Assembly (NCBI GenBank): GCA_036346395.1
Contig: CM070599.1
Location: 24,543,232 to 24,607,231, forward strand
Origin: Hsuehochloa calcarea
Taxonomy: Eukaryota; Streptophyta; Magnoliopsida; Poales; Poaceae
Length of the DNA: 64,000 nt
Direction of reading: 5' to 3'
In this document: in pieces, positions 1-15,100 of the stretch
Position numbering within the stretch: position 1 is the stretch's first letter
Layout of the letters: each line of letters opens with the position of its first letter
Translations under genes and position numbers: made by a program
Notes under the pieces: generated by a model
What the model saw: only the letters and a program-made list of their open reading frames with translations
Databases searched by the model: none
What the model was told of the DNA's origin: nothing

Positions 1-174
1 TACTAGTGGTCGGCTGGTCGCTGTCCTGTTACCGCCAGGAAGCTGAAACATGTTTGCAATTGCCACTAATAACTCAAATTTGGTATTTGGACTACAGGTA
101 TAACATTTGGGGAACTAGCATGTATCATCAGAAGGTTCATGAGAAATGTTAGGTTGGCCTTCGATATCCATTAC

Positions 175-3100
175 CTTGCATGCTGATCTCATGTTAAAGG
201 ATATAAGATTCCGAACCAATTGAAGTTGTCCAATTGTTGCTAATTTCTCAGCCAGTGGTCCCCATGATGAATGGAACATCTTCACCTATAGAAAAGGTAG
301 AAGTGAAAGTAAATTAGTATAGGGGACATATACAGGTATGCTTTGATGCCTAAACTGTTTTCACCCTTGCAGAGTCGTTGTTTGCCCTTTGCACTGGATT
401 CAGCCTGAACTTGTGCATAATTTCCCATGGTCTTAAGCTACTAATAATAATGTACAATTTCCAAAGCACAATTTGCATGTATACCATTTGCTTATATGAT
501 GGTAAGCCAATCAGAGGAATGGACATGGGAGGCCCCAGAAGATCATCCAGCTTCTTTAGTTCCTCTTGGCATTTGGTATCAACCTGAAGTCAAAAGTGGC
601 AACCTCATAAAAAATGACAAAAAACAATGACAAAAAAATTCAGTATAAAATAAGTTGGAATCAACAGCATATACAAGAATATTCAACATCTGCAGATGTT
701 GCTGTCACTAAACATACCAAAGTAAGTAAATCTTTCATTGTACACTCCATGGTCTGCTTGACAAGTATATGTACTAAGGAATCCAAGCAAGCTAATCCAA
801 CTTGTCCCACACTGAAGAATAAGCACACTTGCATGTCAGGAACTCGACACAAAGTCCTAGTATGTTGTTTTAAACAGAGTGCAGAATAAAATAAATATGC
901 CAAAAATATGTAGACCATTGCGATGTCTAGAATAAAGCACCCAGAATGCAATGGGCAAACAACAGCCTATCTTATAAGTGCTCCTGGGCAGATGTCATGT
1001 GAGTACTTTTGCTACTGTTACTTATGGTCCCAGTTTTAGTTCATTTGATAAGAAGCAAAGAAGACGAGAGGTTACCATGATTCCACCAGATTAAAAAAGC
1101 GCATACCCAGCAATTCATGGCCTCCTGCATCAAACCTGGAGCCAAATACCATGAGTCAACAAGTGACCAAAATCACCACATAAAGAGGAAAGATTAATCG
1201 CAGATTTGCTGAAACCAATGCAGCACTAGGAACCAATTTAGAGACCAGAGCATACTAGTTTTACAGCAGTTTTGGATATCTCTAGATTTTAAAACTGTAG
1301 TCTGCATATGCTTAAACGTCCGAGCAGTCTCTTAAGCCAATTACTTTCTGTACTTTTACCCGAAAAAGAATGTTCCATGTAAATCCATAAGCATCCAAGC
1401 ACTTGTTGGCATTGTAAGTATGCAGTTAGACTTCTATTCAGAGATTGTAAATGTACTGGGAAAATGCTTATGTTATGTAGCTAGAAATTGTACATCCTAC
1501 AAGAAAACAACACTTACCAACCCATCATGGCCTCTATAAACATGGAGTGTGATGGATTCGTCAAATAAACTATATGTTGCAACAAGTTGCCTGCAATATG
1601 ATAAATTTGACAACATGAACACAAAGAAAAAGTTCCAGCATATTTTTACTATTATAAACTGTGCAAAAGAGGAGAAATTTTTATTTAAAGTTCAAAAAGC
1701 TCAGCAGCATCTTTGGTGTCCTAGGTAACTAGAAGGAACGAGATGCTCTAACAGGGATTGATCTAAAATATTACCGAAAAAAGTACTCAGGTTGGACGCA
1801 TTATTCAATTGTTTCACCACATTAGCTGACTTTTGCATGCATCCCATAAGCTCCAGGACCTCCTGTTTTAGACAGAAAAGGTAAAGAAACGAAAATAGAA
1901 GTACATGGTGACTAATCTGAAGAGTTAGGGAAATAATAAAGGTAGTCAAGGGAAATCCTGGCATACCCTTTTAGCACATTGTTCGAACACAGTAGTGAAC
2001 GTTTCTTGCCAGATTGAGCTCCCATCAACGTGCAGTATATCCTGCAATGATGCATTGAACAGAAGACACGTCAGTTTTGGAAGCTCACGGATACCGAAAA
2101 ACAAGGGCATGGAACTTTATGAATTGTGAGCCTTTGCTAGTCAAATTTCGTTGTTTTGAATAAGGGATATGGCCAATAGTATCATAACATAGTTGAAAAA
2201 AAGCAGCAAAGGTTCTTTTCATTTTTTTGGAGCGAAATACTAATGTCAAAATGCCCAGATTCATGATTAGAACCAAAAGAATCTATATACGCGTTGAGGC
2301 CCAATTTTATGACATCAATGGAGATAAAGTTGACCACGTTCTACAGCAAGTTAGCAAATCTTGAGTAAGAACTTGGGTCTTGGCTGACACCAAGAACACA
2401 CCAATTTGTACACCAAGATTCCAAAGGAAATTATTAACACATATAATCTGAAAATAAGCTAATGTTATCAGTTTGTCACTGACCTAATCTATGGTTGAAC
2501 ATGAGTCCATGACCATTAAAACCCTTGCTCATTGATCACTAGAATACAAATACTTAGAATGATACGATACAAAATAAGTTATAATATCTGTGAGGCAATG
2601 TAACAGCCTATGTGGTACAGAAAGCTCCATCGGCAGAAAGTTTCAACATGTTCCTGTGCATCTTACACGAGAAAAAACTAGTCTAGAACTGCCTAAATTT
2701 TCAGTTAATCGTCTTATGTTTGTTAAGTGTAATATATGAGTGTAGTATATGTATAGGTTAGGTTTGGCCCATGTGGCCCATCTAGTCTAGGGTTAGGCCA
2801 TGTGGCCCGTGATGTCTTGTACATATACCTAATTGCAATGCAATACAATGTGTGGTTGTGAATATTCTAACAATGTTAACTGAAAAGAAATGTAAAATGC
2901 AAGAAACTTGTATATCAAAGAATAAATTATAAAAGAAACAAAAATAAGATTCACTAATAATTACCTGTAGGAACTCCATCCTCTGCATCTGGGAAAGCAT
3001 ATAATTTGACAATGAGGTTAGATTGCCTTCTATATCACCTGCCCAGCAGTGAAGCTTAAAAAGCACAGACTAATCCAGTTACTCCAAAGTAAAATTACAA

Positions 3101-6100
3101 ACAAAGAACTCTGCATACAGGTCCTGAAGGATGGCATGTCTATATTGTTAGAGATATATGTATAGTTGTATTATTCCCCATTGTTATGAGGGGTTATCTG
3201 CATATTCATCTTCTGTACTTGTCTATATATACTGGCCCTTTAACCCACTGAGAATACAAGTTGTTATTCCTAACATATATATTATCCACTAATATATAAT
3301 CATTGACAGCATAGAAGTTAAGTAAATATCCAGCACTAACACTCTAACAGTTGCCTTTACGATACTGTATTTGTAACACCCTAACTCAAAATCCGCTCAA
3401 TGCCCAGCCCACCGTGGGGCGGATCCGCACACACATAACACCTCACTTACATTTTCGTCCCCACTTCTTAAGGATCTCCCACCATTATGAGTTAATGAAG
3501 TGTTTTTTCAGCAGTTTTTCTTCAAACGGCTAGTTTTTTAGTGTGGGCTATAAATACCCACCTTGGCTGGTTGTGGAATGAGTTGCTGGTACCATATACA
3601 TTCTGTTGAGCAAAGAGCAAGCCCTCTCATCTCTTATATGCATGTGTTGTGCTTAGTGAGCTTAGAGAGCAAACCCTAAGTGCATGTGTTGCTTTAGGTA
3701 GTGGATTGTGTATCCATTGAGCTTACACACTTAATTTGTTCAAATGAAAGTCGTTGACTTGTTACTCTTGGTGTTTACCGACACCTAGACGGCGTGGAGG
3801 CGTCGTTGGTCCGGTGACCTTCTCAAAGAGCTTGTGAGAAGGCCCAGCGTGGTTGTGAGTGGTTTGGTGCTCGTCATCTCCGGAGTGGAGGAAGAACAAC
3901 CTGAGTGGATCAAGGTGTTGGTTTGTGTTGGAGCCGATCCAAGTGGTTGGACTTACCTCGGTGGTGTTTGGCTTAATTTATGGAGTCGGTCCAATTCGTT
4001 TGGGCTTACCTCAACGTGGATTAGGGGAGACCGACTAGTCTCCGAACACCACGGTAAAATATCATTGCGTCCTTGTGATTTGTTCTCTTGTGTTTTACCT
4101 TATGCAATTTACATTCACAGTATTACATTGCTTACTTGTATTTGGTTAATTGCTTATATTCTATATTCTTCATGTTGTCGGTGCACTTAGCGAAGACTAA
4201 TTGATTTAGGTTTTAATTGTGTAAAACCAAATTGTTATTAGCTTTCGCATTAGATATTGGTTTTAGCCTAAAGAATTTTAAAACCGCCTATTCAACCCCC
4301 CCCCCTCTAGTCGGCCTCGATTTTACAGCTTCGTGTTAAAAAGTTTACTCGGAGGTGCTATGTTTGGACTCAACAGACATTGTATAATACTACAACTCAT
4401 TTTGGACAAATAATATGGAACTAATCCCACCACATAACTCCGCATAGGCCGCACTAAGAGCATGCCAGGATATTACATACAAAGTCGTATTTATGACTAA
4501 TGTAAGGTTGTTTTATTTTTCACTAGAATTCTTGAAGTGTAGAAGTGATAACAATAACATTTAAGCAAAACAAAGTAATAATATAAACTCAGAAAAGTAA
4601 AATGGTAATTCAATGTAGTTTAATTTCATACCATAAGTGGGTGACAATAAGCATTTCAGCTTTCCTTCTAGCTGACTTCCTAATTCTTTTTTGATCATCT
4701 GCTTGAGCCATCCGCCTAAATTCTTCATGTAGAACAGGATGTATGAAAGCACTAACATTGAAAAAGCAAAAAGAAGGAGAAGAAGAAAGTTGAACTAAAT
4801 CTCATCATGCAAGGCAACTGTCTTATCCAAATCAGTTTTCTCACTCTTAAACTCGTAAATTAGCAGGCTCATTTAGTATATAATTGTTATGCTTGACATC
4901 ACCCAATTAAGTATCAACTGAACATATTTGTTAACATACTCGAAAGTCTTCAAAAACATTCTACATACTTCCTGTGCTAACAATGGGAAAGTTCCATATC
5001 ATACAGATCATAGCCTAAGCACAAGGAAATATTTCAATCCACTAAGAATTAAATAATAACCTAATAGGTTTAAAACCACGATATCACTCACAGACTTCAA
5101 CTCGTTAATTCTGCTCTGTATGCTATTTAACATCGCGATCAACGATTCTCAAGATAATATGAGCAAAGAGAAGCACACACCAGATCAATGAGGCCATCAA
5201 AGTTCTTTGACATGTTCAGAAGGCCCTGCATTATTCATAAAAGATCCCAATATTTACATGTCAATGAAACTAAACAATCACAGAAGATATCATGATTCAG
5301 TAATGATGAAAATTTACATGTTAAATACCTTCAAGTCACTTAACAAGAAATGCATGCAGACTAACTTAAATCGAAAGTGTCTACTGGATTATCAGCAAAG
5401 AGTTGTAGGATAGTTTCCTTACTAAATTCTCCTGCTTCTTATATTGTGATGCTTTATTTAGGCTGATAAAAGATGCTATCATGGAAAATAATGAACACAT
5501 TAATACATACCTCTGAAACAATGCATAATTTGGCAGCCTGCCTTGCTTGACATAGTTGCCGATCCAACTGCAGCGAGAAGAGCGTCATGGGGCCATCAAA
5601 ATAATCTCAACCAACCAAATTAAAAAGAAGTGAACCTTAGTCTATGTTGACACATTATTGTGCCATACTTCCAAAATAGATGTTTTTTAGGGAATTATCC
5701 AAAACAGATGTTTTAGCATTTAGCAAGTTAATTTTGGTCTGCAAAACCTTTCCGTTTTGCTTTTCGAGGCAATTTTTCCACCAAATGATCCTATGAGTTG
5801 CTTGAGATGGATATATCATACCGATATACCAGTAATAGGGGCAACATATGTCAATAACACATTTTATTCCTTCCTCAGTCTGTGTGCGTGGAGCTAAATG
5901 ACATCTAAATGATACCAGAGGTAGTATCAAATAATTCAGAAACTATTGTGTAATATCCCGTTTTAATTAAAAGAATTAGCAAAGCATATTAGAAATCAGA
6001 CTAAGGGAATTAAGAATTAATTTGTAGGGTGGGGAGTGGGCTGATCAAGGCCCAAGCCCAAGCCAAGACGAGTCCAAGGTGGACTCGGCCAGGTGAGGGG

Positions 6101-9100
6101 GCCGGGCGTCCAATAAGTAGAGAGGGGAGGGGGAGGCCGGCTTCCCTAGCCCTAGCCGCCTCCTCTGCCCAGCACGCCGCCCAGCCCCTGCGCACCGCTC
6201 TGCCCTTGCACCGCGCTGCTGCCGTGTGCCGCCTCCCTTGCATTGCGCCCTAGCCGAGCCGCAGCACTGCCCTGGCCACCAGCTTCCTGCTGCTCCTGCT
6301 CCAAGCCATGCATGCGGCAACATGCATCTGCATGCTGTGCGTGTGTAACACCCTGTTTTGCATTTAATTTCAAAAATCAAAAAAATTTGAAATTCAAATT
6401 TCAAAAAAAAAAAAATCAAAACCCTAACCCTAACCCTCACCTCGGCCCGGCCCGGTTCTTCCGCCTCGCCGCCGCGCCGCGCCTCCGCGCTCCGCTCGGT
6501 GCCGCCCGCGCCGCCCGCCTCGGTCGTTGCCCCGCACAGCGCGCCGACACCGCCGTTCGCCTCGGCCTCCCGTCCCGTCGCCGCCCGCCGGACCCCCTTC
6601 CCCTTCTCCGCGCGCCGCGCGCTTTCCTCCTCCTCCTCCTCCGCGCCCGGCTTTGCCTCCTCGCCTCGGCTATTTAAGCCGCACCCGGCCTCCTTCTCTT
6701 TTCCCTCTCCCTCCGCTCGTCATTGTTGCCGCACCGGCTCCCGCCCCCGCCGCCCGACCTTCTTCTTGGCTCGGCCTCGCGCCTCCTCCGCCGCCTCACC
6801 GAGCCTCCGCCGCCCGTCTCCTCCGGCCTCGCCCGGCGCCCTTTCTTCCCGCCTCGGCTCGCTCCAGCCGCCCCCTTTCTCCGTCGCCACCACTGGCGCC
6901 ATCGCGCCGCCCCTCTCGCCTCGCTCTTTCCCTCTCTCTCGTTCTCACGGCGCTGAACGCGCGCGTGTGCACGCGCGCTTTATCGCCGTCTGCGGCGAAA
7001 AGCGGGCCCTCCCGCACCGCGCCCGCCGACGGATGGGCCCGCCTGTGTGCCTCGGCGGGTGGGCGACCATCGTGACCGTCTTGCCCGTCGCGCGTGGACT
7101 CGATCCACGAGCACGAGTGCCGTGGGCCGAAACACGCACACCGCCATGTGTCGGCGCGGGATTTTCCGATTTTGGATTTTCATTTAATTGAAAAAACATT
7201 TAAACGCTTCCAAAATTCATATCTTTTTCTGTATAACTCCAAAAATTGTGAAACCAATTTCTACAATTTTCTAAAATCAAGATCTTGCTAATGGTACTGG
7301 TCTTGTTCATTTTGGAGTTCATTATTTATGAGTTTGGTATTTATTTGCTCTCTCTGTTGTGGTGTCTTTTCCGGTACTTTCGACCGATTAGGATTCACGA
7401 TGCCGGAGACCTACCCTTCGACCAACCTCAAGATTACCAGGACCCCTCTGCCTTTAACCAAGGCGAGTCAATACTTTGATCATTCCGAACCTACATTTTA
7501 TGCAAACTATGTTTATTTAAAATAGCAAAGTTGCATGCTTTAATTTTGAAATCAATGATATGTTAAAGCTTAAGGTAGTTAAATACCCATTTGCTGAGTA
7601 ATTACTTTAAGCCATCCTTTGATAAATTGAATCCAGTATTCTTTGTCACCCTAGTAAATATTTATGGTAAATACTAGTATAGGTTGTACTTAAGCGACAT
7701 GCTAGTCTTGCTTAAGTACCGGGACAATAAATGTCCCGATCATCATCCTTTAAACATGAAAAATGGTTTTGGGCAGTCATTGGATGTAGATGACTGGTGT
7801 GTTGAGTTAATTGGTTTTCCTCCCCAAAACCCTAAACAACTTGCTAGTATCACATCTGGACGGATGGAAAGAGTGGTGTGGTGGGTGCGGACGTAGCACA
7901 AGCATGGTGGATATGTGGTATGAACCGTCCAGATGAATTAAGGACTTAATCTTGTCATGACCTCCTGTGTAAAACCAGTACAACCGCAAGTCTGCAAAGT
8001 GCAACTTGGCTTAGTAAAATTATTGAACCCTGAATGTCATCCCACAACTGGTGTTTAGAAGTGTGCAAGCGGCAGGACGTATGCCAGCTTGAAAGGGACA
8101 CCGGGGAGGGTGAAGTTGCCAGCTGCGCTAGTCGTTGTGGTAAACATTCCGCACAACTTATGGAATTGACCATAGGGGTGAGATGACGGAAGGGGCAAGG
8201 TAGTTTGAAACGTTACTGTGACGATCGCTCAACTACATGACTAAGGAATCATGTGGAGTAACGAGTATGATTATCTCTTGTGGGTACAGTGTACAACCTC
8301 TGCAGAGTCTAAACTGTTTAAACAGCCGCGCCTACGGTCAAAGGCAAACATGGGAACTTAACCTGAGTTAGTTCTATTTCAAAAATATTCGTGGGTGGAA
8401 TGGAAATGTGTTGGGCTCATCCAGCCCTGGTTTTGGATTTTCCTGGGTAGCCTTACCCGGTGTTGATAATCGGTGGACGTAACCGTTATCTAAATTAAGC
8501 ATAAGGTGGAGGTAACCTTCGCTGTTATTTAATATTACACTTAATCTCTTTAAATGAAAATGCAATCTGTTTAAAATGCTAAGTCATAGGACTTTGTAAT
8601 TATGATAATTTAAAATGATGCTTTAGCAAATAAAAGAACCTGAGCCATCCTTGTTAAGCCTTGCATGTATACTATTGCATACTGTGTGTTGGCTCGCGAG
8701 CACGGTAGTTGTGCTCACTCTCGCTCCTCCCCCAAACCCTCCAGATGATGCGGAGCAAGGAGACTACGCGTACTACGAGGAGCCTGAGGACGATGGCCAC
8801 GGGAACCCTGAAGAGTAGCGTAGACTCTGTAGTGTAGGTCTCGCCCCAGTCTCGTGGACTCTTTGGTACTTGCGTACAACCTATATTACCCAAACCTTGG
8901 ATAATATCGATCGTCGTCGTCCACACCGATCGCTTGCTGTGTGGAGATGAGCTCCATCCTCCCGTTTGTTTCCGCTGCAGCTTTGTGATTTTGCTTATTG
9001 TAATCAATTTGGCCTGGTAGCCCTTTATGTAAAACTTGACCCGACGTGGTCTATGTCACTCTGATGTATGTTTAATTAAATATCTTAATTCGCGCCTTGT

Positions 9101-12100
9101 ATGATATGATTCAGCAATGAGTCTGTGAGTGCTACCTACTGACCCAGGGAGTAGCACAGTAATGTTCACAGAGGATCCGGGATTAGAAAATCCGGGTCTG
9201 ACAGCGTGTGTGTTGCGCTGCACTGCTAGTACATGCTGCCCTGCCGCAGCTAGATAATGGCTAGTTGAGTGGATTCCTTGCATTGCATAGGTGTGTTGAC
9301 AATGTCAGGCGATAGAAATTATCAAGAACCAAGGACAGAAGAGAAGTAAGCTCTGAGTTCAGAGAAAACATTTCGAATACAAAGAAGAAACAAATCGTCA
9401 TTCAAGGCAAGACTCTGCCGTTTTCCAATTGAAGCACCAAGGGAGAAGCGCAATCGTTGGATCAACTCAAGGAGAATCGAATGACTAAGAACCCACCTGT
9501 AACTACTATATCGTACTGTAGACATCATCACTTGTTAAATTGTCTGTCAATTACTCGTTACTTCTGTAAAACCGTAAAACCTTTTAATCCTTCAAACTTT
9601 GGATACTCCTGTAACCTTGAGGGTATAATAGACCCGATGCAATGAAGAAAGGACAAGGTTGTTGAAGCAATTTCTTAGTTCTTCCATAGACTAAAGTAGT
9701 TCTGGTCTTGCTCTCTCATCTTTCCTCAAAACACAAATTTCTGAAGAACTCTGCCTGGATCGTTGGGTTCCTGACAGACAAGCAGAGAGAGAGAGAGAGA
9801 GAGAGGAGGCTAATGGTGTTGCTGCTGATCAAGGAAGGAGCAAGAAGGCCAGGAAGAGAAGGAAGCAAGGTCAGGAAGAGGAAGAAGGAAGGAGAAGGAA
9901 AGAGAAGGGAAGGAAAGCTAGGGTTTAGCGCTCCGCCCGTGATCGTCATCAATTTTTGTGGGTAACGATCTGATCAACCTTAGATTGATCTTAGATGGAT
10001 GTTTATTCATGTGGTAGATTGGTTTGGTCGCAGGAGTTAGATGTTTCGTGATGCCCTAGTTCGTTAAATTGTACTGCAGAACCTTACGGGGTGGATTTTG
10101 GGATATCTCCGTCTAGAATCACAATTTTGTCTGGTTAGGAAAGTTGTAGATAATTTCCTTAGCTTTCGAGACAGTCCAAGATCATTAAATTTGGGTAAGC
10201 GAGTAAAAAGTTATGGCCTCGGGAGTACTGTTGTCCATAACTCCATCGCTAATAACAACAGTTGTGAAGATTGCGTAATTACGTGTATTCGATGTGAGAA
10301 TTAAATTATGGTCATAACTAGGACTAGCTAAAGAATTCTCTGTAGATTCCAGAAATATTATGGTTTGCTATTTTTCATGTTGTAGAAAAATAGTTACGAA
10401 AAATTGAAGTATGTTGTTCTGTTAATTTCCAGTATGACCCTTCGGGGTTGGGAACGAGGACCTAGATGGCAAAATAAGAGGATTTGCAAAACTAGAATAT
10501 TGTGGGGACTTCCGTGTAGATTCCAGAAAGTATAAAGTTTACTATATTAGGAGTCCGGAATTTAAAGTTGTGGTTGTTGGATCACTGGGACAGTGGGTAG
10601 ATCGTCCGGTGAAGTTAAGTGCGTCGGGTTTGCGTGTAGGTGCGATAGTGTTTTGGTAGATGATTACGTACTGTTGTGGCGTATTTGGAGTGTATTATTG
10701 ATGTTTGTACAGGGAGCGTCGCTTTGAGTTTGGTGTTGCCTTTGCATCATCTCGACTTGCGTGGCTAAAAGACAAGTGCATGGTAAAGCGGTGGACAACG
10801 GATTGTTTGTCGTTGCCTTTGATATTACATTATCATGTTATTTATTAATTTATGCTTTCGTTAAGCTTATTTACATTCCATGATATTATGATGATGATGA
10901 TTTAATAAGGTCATAACATGAAATATTGACTGTTAGAATAAGACTCATTTTGTATTTCCTTATCTGCATATGGCAACCCCCTTTGTACTCCCTATATATA
11001 TTGCCCATTGGGCCTCTTGAATATATATACAATATTCATAACATGGTATTAGAGCTAGGGTACTAACCTAGCTCCTTCCACGCTATCCCGACGCTTGCCA
11101 CACCAAGACGGTCGCCGTCCGTCTTGTGCCGAACCACCATTGCCGCGCCGCGACGGTCGTCGTCGTCGCGCTTCGAGCCCGCCTAACGCCTCAAAGCTCG
11201 CCGACGGCCGCGTCCGCACCACGCCGAAACACGTCCGACGCGCCGCCGCCGCGACGGTCGCCATCCGTGCTGCGCTCGAGCCCGCCTGACGCCACCGCTT
11301 ATCGCCGAATGGTCGCCGTCCACGCCGCGCTAGGGACCGAAGCCGCGTGTTAGAGTCGCCATTGAGCCATCCGGCCGTCGTGCATCGCTGCCGCCCAAAG
11401 AAATTGATCGGCGAGGCCCGAGCTTCTCTATTCGTCACCCGTCGCCGGAACGCATCGGCGTCGTTGCCGCTGCCCTTCGAGCCACCGCCGTCCCCCGTCC
11501 GCTCCTCTGGTTTTTGCGCAATGCAGGCCGAAACGGTTTCGGCTTAGTGTGGCCGTACCGACCCAACCTACCGCCAAAAAAGCGATGCGCCGCTCTGGCC
11601 GTCGCGCCGTCGGTATTGCTGTTAGACCGTTGCCTTAATTCGCCGCTACTGTCTGGCGCCGCCTCTGATAACTTCCGTTCCATCAGCTGCGATCCCATTC
11701 TCGGGAACAAAGCTTAATTCGACGAACTACAAGTTGTGGTCATCACTTATGGAGATCACGCTTGATGGTCTCCGCCTTTGGGGATATGTTACTAGTGCCC
11801 GATCTTGTCCGCCGTCGCGGTTCGTATCCTTCTCCCGACAAACCTACTCGCACCTCCGCAAAAGATGAGGCGCCAAGGAGGCGAGGCGCTATTGCCGCTT
11901 CGATCTGTCACGATGAAGCCTTTCAGTATGCTATATACACATTTGAGCGTTGGTGTGCTGATAAGGCCCGTGTTCGAGCCATCCTGGTGGTCAGCGTCGA
12001 CGACTCCATCCAGCCAGACATTGTTGGTCTGCGTGCCACTCGTCAGATCTGGGAGTACTTGCACGAGCGATACCAGCAGAGCAGCGATGCTCAGTTCTTT

Positions 12101-15100
12101 TCGCTTCAGCGTGAATTGGAGACACTTAGCCAGGAGGACTCCTCCGTCGATGACTTCTTCCGAGCTCTGGCCAGTCTCTGGCGCCAACTAAACGAGCTCG
12201 CTTCTCCGCACTGCCAGGAGTGTCATAAAGTGCAGAAGGCGGATCGCGATCGCATTCGCCTTTATGACTTCGTCTGTCGTCTTCACCCAGAGTTTGAGAC
12301 TGTTAGGGCTCAACTGCTGAGCCGCTCACCACGACCGACCATCACCGAGGCTCTTTCGACGCTTCGTGTTGAAGAGCTTCGCCGCGGGTTAGCAGCACAG
12401 TTAGTTCCGGCTGTGCTTGCTACCCCTTCTTCGACTACACCGACGGTTTCTGCTTCGACTGCAGTCCCTCAGGTGTCTGTTTCCGCTCCTGTTTTTGCAC
12501 CAACTGGGGTACAGTGCAATTATTGCAAGAACTTCGGGCACAACTATCAGCGTTGTGCGGTGCGAAAAAAGCAGAACAAGGCGCGTGGAGCAGGATGATC
12601 CAGGGGCAGTGAGGCCCTTCCTCGACGAGAGGACATACTAGCACGTCAGGACCTACTCAGCGAGGTGACTCTGTTTAGTAGTTATGCCAGGCTCTACTAC
12701 AGCAGCTCTCTCACATCTCAGCAGGTTCTGCTAGTCTAGCTCAGACGTCCCCTCTAGGTACTTCTTGGGTTCATGATTCTGGTGCCACTTTCCACATGAC
12801 ACCGGACTCCACATCTCTCACTTCAGTGGGACCTCCTGTTTTTCCTATCTCTGCATACAGCTGACGGTACTTCGCTGTCTGTCAGCTGTCAGAACACTCT
12901 TTTGTCCACTGGCTTTTCTGTTTCTAACTGTTTCCCATGTTCCCCAGGTTACCATGCAGCTTCTCTCGATGGGTGAGCTCACCGATCTTGGCTGTAGGGT
13001 TGGTTTTGACTCACACCTGTTTCATCCAGGATCGACAGACAGACACAGTACTTGGGACTGGCCGGCATCGTAGGGATCGTCATGGTCTCTACATCCTTGA
13101 TCGCCTCCACCTTCCATCCACTTCAGTTGCTCCTGTCATCTCTACGTCTACTTCCACCGCCACTGCTGCCACCACCTCTGGAGTTTTTGCGCAGTGACAT
13201 CACCGTTTAGCTCACTTGTGTGAGTCTCGTCTTTTTTCATTAGTTCGTCAGGGTGTTTTTGGACGTATTACTGTTGACACAGTCATGTTTTGTCAGGTTT
13301 GTAAGCTGGGCAAGCAGCTACCACTTCCTTATCATTCTAGTGAGTCCTTGTCTTCTCGTCCTTTTGACTTAGCCCATTCAGATGTATGGGGACCTGCGCC
13401 TATTATCTCTAAAGGAGCGCATAAATCTTATGTTATATTCATTGATGATTATTCTTGTTTTATATGGATTTTCTCTGTCTAATCATGGTCAGTTTCTTGC
13501 GATCTATTGTAGCTTTGCAACGATGGTTCCTACTCAGTATGATTCTGTCATTCGTATTTTTCGCTGTGATTTTGCTGACGAGTATTGTTATGACGCTTTT
13601 CGACAGCTTTCTTTCTGAGCAGGGCACTCTTTACCAATCTTCTTGTCCTTGTGCCCATGCTCAAAATGGGATTGCTGAGCGCAAACATCGTTATCTGATT
13701 GAGACTGTCCGTACTCTTCTCCTTGCCTCTCACGTTCCACCACAGATTCTGGGCTAAGGCTGTTTCTACGACTGCATATCTTATCAATATGTAGCCTTCC
13801 ATTGCTTTTAAGGGTGTTAGTCCTATAGAGCATCTCTACTCTCGAGCCTCCCAGTACACTCACCTTCGTGTTTTTTGTTGCACTTGTTTTGTTCTGCTGC
13901 AGCCTTGTGAGCGCACTAAACTATCGGTCGAGTCAGTTGAGTGTGTTTCTTTATTATAGTTCGGAGCATAGGGGTTATCGCTGCTGGGATCCTTCTGCTC
14001 GACGGATCAGAATTTCACGAGACGTCTTTGACGAATCTTGACCTTTCTTTTATCGAGATTCGGCTCCTTCCACTGTTGAGTCGATTTCATGGTTGTCTCT
14101 TTCTGACTCTTCACCTATTTCTCCACTATCACAGTCTTCCAGTGCATCTCCGGTGGTTCCTTCGTACCTCGCCTCGGTCTTTGCCTCCTGCGGACCGCCT
14201 CTTGTTCCTGCGGCATCGCCTCGTTTCTCTGGTATTCATTACTCCGCGTCCTCGTCCTTCACCAGTCTCCTCTCCTGGTATCTTGTCAACACCCATATCT
14301 GATCCTCCTGATGATGCTCCTCGTTACGTCCTTCGTGACCGGACATCCCTTCGATCTCCTGATCGTCTTGGATTTTCTCCGATAGCTCATGCCCTCTCTA
14401 TCACTGAGCTTAGTTTTTATCGTGAGGCTGCTCTTTATTCTGAGTGGCAGCTCGCTATGGCAGAGGAGCTTGATGCTCTTCGACGTACGGAGACTTGGGA
14501 TATTGTATCGATACCTGTGCATGCTTGTCCGAACACGTGCGAGTGTACAAGATTAAGATCCGGTCTGATTGTACTATCGAGCGCTACAAGGCTCGTCTTA
14601 TGACTCGCAGCTTTCAGCAGGAGTACGGTCGTGACTACGATGAGACTTTTGCCCCTGTTGCCCATATGACCACTGTTCGCACTCTTGTTGCGGTTGCTTC
14701 TATTCGCTATTGGTCTCTCTCAGCTGGATGTTAAGAATGCTTTTCTTAATGGTGTTTCATGAAGTCTACATGCAACCACCACCTGGGTATTCTGTTCTCG
14801 ATGGGCACGTCTGTTGTCTTCGTCGTGCTCTTTTTGACGTCAAGCAGGCTCCTCGTGCCTGGTTTGTGCATTTTACCTCAGTGATTACTTCTATCGGTTT
14901 CACTGTCAGTTCTCATGATCCTGCTCTTTTGTCCATGTCTCATCTCGGGGTAGGACACTGCTTCTTCTGTACGTTGATGATATGCTCATCACTGTTTATG
15001 ATTCCTCCTTCATCACGTATGTGAAGAAGCATCTCAGTGAGCAGTTTTTGATGATTGATCTTGGTTCTCTTACGTACTTTCTTGAGATTGAGGTCTCTTC

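Noticed and set aside
1..46. A possible 25th strumpellin exon after a TTTCAG on the minus strand
   Set aside because: Its short translation shows no convincing match to the family, and the window ends inside it.
661..951. 96-codon minus-strand open frame taken as a gene
   Set aside because: Only 718-811 is an exon of the strumpellin-like gene; the rest is intron read-through.
6243..7199. Several long overlapping open frames on both strands (up to 230 codons)
   Set aside because: Very GC-rich LTR DNA; all frames open at once, no domain, low-complexity Pro/Ala/Arg products.
11055..11717. GC-rich open frames on both strands after the copia A primer site
   Set aside because: Leader region; no gag motif until ~11690.
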